From JAHIGH01 sp964564035 (GTDB lineage: Bacteria > Patescibacteriota > Microgenomatia > Levybacterales > UBA12049): DNA of 6,324 nt. Made by a program: the position numbers and the translations under genes. Shown piece after piece: positions 5,422-6,324 of this stretch. The notes beneath the pieces are model-generated. The model saw only the letters and a program-made list of their open reading frames with translations, had not been told where the DNA came from and did not search any database. Location of the stretch: contig CAZLZN010000037.1 in the NCBI GenBank assembly GCA_964564035.1, positions 1-6,324 of the forward strand, in the 5' to 3' direction. Position 1 is the stretch's first letter, and each line of letters starts with the position of its first letter.

Positions 5422-5946
5422 TTACTGCGTTACCTCCGGCGTTACTGTCGGTGTCGGCGTTTCGGTAGGTACAGGAGTAGATGTGAGAGTCGGTTCGGGA
5501 GTTGCAGTCGGAGCAGGCGTAGGCGTCGGGGTCACGGTCGGCTCAGGTTCATCACGGTCATCATTATTGTCTTCATTTGGCACCGGAGTCGAGGTGGGTT
5601 CTGGAGCAGGAGTTTTGGCAGGCTGTTTTGTAATGCCGGGCGGAGTACTGATAAATATCGGAGAGTTGTTTTTGTTTTGGGTCTTGGCGTCCGCGACGGA
5701 GTTGTTAAAATTATCAGATAAACTGCCGCTGTGGAATAGCGATCCTCCCGAAGACGCGTTTTTGCCATTTTTGATGAGATTATTTTCTGCAGAACTTGAC
5801 GCGAGCCAAATCAATCCGAAAACAAAAAGTATAACTAAAACCGCGCTTACGGCTATCGTGACTTTGTAGCTGTCCAGATAGACAGATTTCTTTTTATCGC
5901 CATCAGTTACGAATACTTCAAAAACTTTATTTTCCTGGTTTTCCAT
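5422..5946 (-). CDS. Single-pass membrane protein with Pro/Thr-rich extracellular tail
   Basis: The 174-residue protein has a short charged N-terminus (1-28, including DKKKS), one membrane helix at 29-49 (VTIAVSAVLVILFVFGLIWL), a Ser/Asn/Gly-rich spacer (50-100) and a Pro/Thr-rich tail (101-174) with TPTPTPAPTATPEP-type repeats. Positive charge before the helix puts the tail outside. Such tails are extended spacers that cross or coat the cell wall and may carry O-glycans; that role is inferred. The gene starts 7 bases after the upstream stop with no Shine-Dalgarno. A TATAAT ends seven bases before the ATG, so an internal leaderless promoter is possible as well as coupling. The tail is low complexity, so homology searches will give misleading hits. 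No family recognised. Confidence 0.75.
   Translation of the reverse strand: MENQENKVFEVFVTDGDKKKSVYLDSYKVTIAVSAVLVILFVFGLIWLASSSAENNLIKNGKNASSGGSLFHSGSLSDNFNNSVADAKTQNKNNSPIFISTPPGITKQPAKTPAPEPTSTPVPNEDNNDDRDEPEPTVTPTPTPAPTATPEPTLTSTPVPTETPTPTVTPEVTQ
5442..5545 (-). repeat. Low-complexity tract encoding the Pro/Thr tail
   Basis: The tract is an imperfect short-period repeat of GGTGT/GGCGT-like units on the plus strand, coding alternating Thr-Pro, Ala-Pro and Val-Pro on the minus strand. It creates a long open plus-strand frame rich in Gly and Val that is only a mirror of the repeat. Such tracts are prone to slippage and length change. Confidence 0.6.
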
Positions 5947-5952
5947 AAAATT

Positions 5953-5958
5953 ATTATA
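5953..5958 (-). promoter_or_regulatory. TATAAT -10 box next to the start of the Pro/Thr-rich gene
   Basis: A perfect TATAAT on the minus strand overlaps the TAA of the upstream gene. Seven bases downstream of it is the A of the ATG at 5946, which would make a leaderless transcript. No good -35 is seen at 17 bp (GAAGCG), so this is weaker than the toxin-antitoxin promoter and may be chance. Confidence 0.35.
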
Positions 5959-6324
5959 AAGCAGCAGATCCGATACGCTTCATTATTTCACGGGTCAGTG
6001 CATTAACTTCCTGTTGACTGGATGAATACTGCAGGGATTCAAATACAATCTTGTTATTTCTGTAAAATCCATCGCCGTAGATCCTGTCCAGCATTTTTTC
6101 CAATCCCTCCTGGTCTTTGGTGAAATAAATATCGGCGATTTCGCGCTCTGTTAAGGTTTTGGTTATTTCAGAAATTATAGCGACCTGAACCGGATAACTC
6201 AATTTGGTTTTTTCATCCAGGTGGTTTTTGAGTATTTCTTCTGCAAAATATTCCGTCAGGCCTTCTTCGAAAAAGAAATCGTTAAGATACTTTTTTTCGG
6301 AAACATAGCTTGCGTAGTGCAGAT
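5954..6324 (-). CDS. Probable zinc metallopeptidase, C-terminal part only
   Basis: The minus-strand frame is open from the right edge to the TAA at 5954-5956, giving the last 122 residues; a TTG at 6202 is internal, not the start. The visible N-terminal part reads LHYASYVSEKKYLNDFFFEE followed by GLTEYFAEEIL. 'EEGLTEYF' is the pattern that carries the third zinc ligand in gluzincin peptidases (the Glu of '(N/E)EG..(E/D)YF'); the likely ligand is the Glu encoded at 6263-6265. The HExxH zinc and catalytic motif should lie just outside the window, so the assignment rests on one motif. The remaining residues look mostly helical, with charged stretches and no membrane segment. It is first in the visible operon, 7 bases before the next gene, so it may process or act with the downstream membrane proteins. 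Confidence 0.5.
   Translation of the reverse strand, partial: LHYASYVSEKKYLNDFFFEEGLTEYFAEEILKNHLDEKTKLSYPVQVAIISEITKTLTEREIADIYFTKDQEGLEKMLDRIYGDGFYRNNKIVFESLQYSSSQQEVNALTREIMKRIGSAAL

Noticed and set aside
5442..5545. CRISPR-like or tandem-repeat array
   Set aside because: The units are short, imperfect and in frame with a Pro/Thr protein tail; there are no spacers.
5402..5869. 155-codon plus-strand frame rich in Gly and Val
   Set aside because: It is the mirror of the Pro/Thr repeat on the minus strand; it has no ribosome site and no domain, and the minus-strand gene has a clear membrane helix and operon context.

Overview
The window looks like bacterial chromosome, most plausibly from a Patescibacteria/CPR genome of the Microgenomates type. 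I infer this from style, not from a marker gene: a very long fibre-like surface protein with an 'IAEDYP ... GRVPVKV ... GDYLTSSS' cassette, small TPR proteins with one N-terminal membrane helix, Pro/Thr-rich tails on membrane proteins, tight packing, and starts that mostly lack a Shine-Dalgarno sequence. TGA terminates several genes, so the standard bacterial code (11) fits and the TGA=Gly code of SR1/Gracilibacteria does not. No rRNA, tRNA, CRISPR array or intact insertion sequence is visible.

Region 1 (1-2354, + strand) is the 3' part of a large repetitive surface or fibre protein; its reading frame is open through the left edge. Region 2 (2355-2630) has no intact gene. It holds a possible gene fossil on the minus strand and an imperfect 12-bp inverted repeat about 255 bp across.

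Region 3 (2631-4796) is a divergent pair of paralogous, membrane-anchored TPR proteins, at 2631-3320 on the minus strand and 4104-4796 on the plus strand. An AT-rich VapBC-type toxin-antitoxin module sits between them: an AbrB-fold antitoxin at 3405-3656 and a PIN-domain RNase at 3656-4054. The antitoxin gene has a near-consensus promoter so close to its ATG that the transcript should be leaderless. A 9-nt direct repeat brackets the -10 box and is a candidate operator.

Region 4 (4773-6324, minus strand) is a compact three-gene operon. Read in its own direction it encodes the C-terminal part of a probable gluzincin-type metallopeptidase (cut by the right edge), a single-pass membrane protein with a Pro/Thr-rich outer tail, and a single-pass membrane protein with a cytoplasmic helical/HTH-like domain. 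The last gene converges on the second TPR gene and their coding ends overlap by 24 bp.

Taken together, most genes encode envelope proteins: a fibre, two TPR proteins facing outward, a Pro/Thr-rich protein and an inside-facing possible DNA-binding or adaptor protein. The toxin-antitoxin pair is the obvious foreign module. No known system explains the three-gene operon, and I assign it no pathway.
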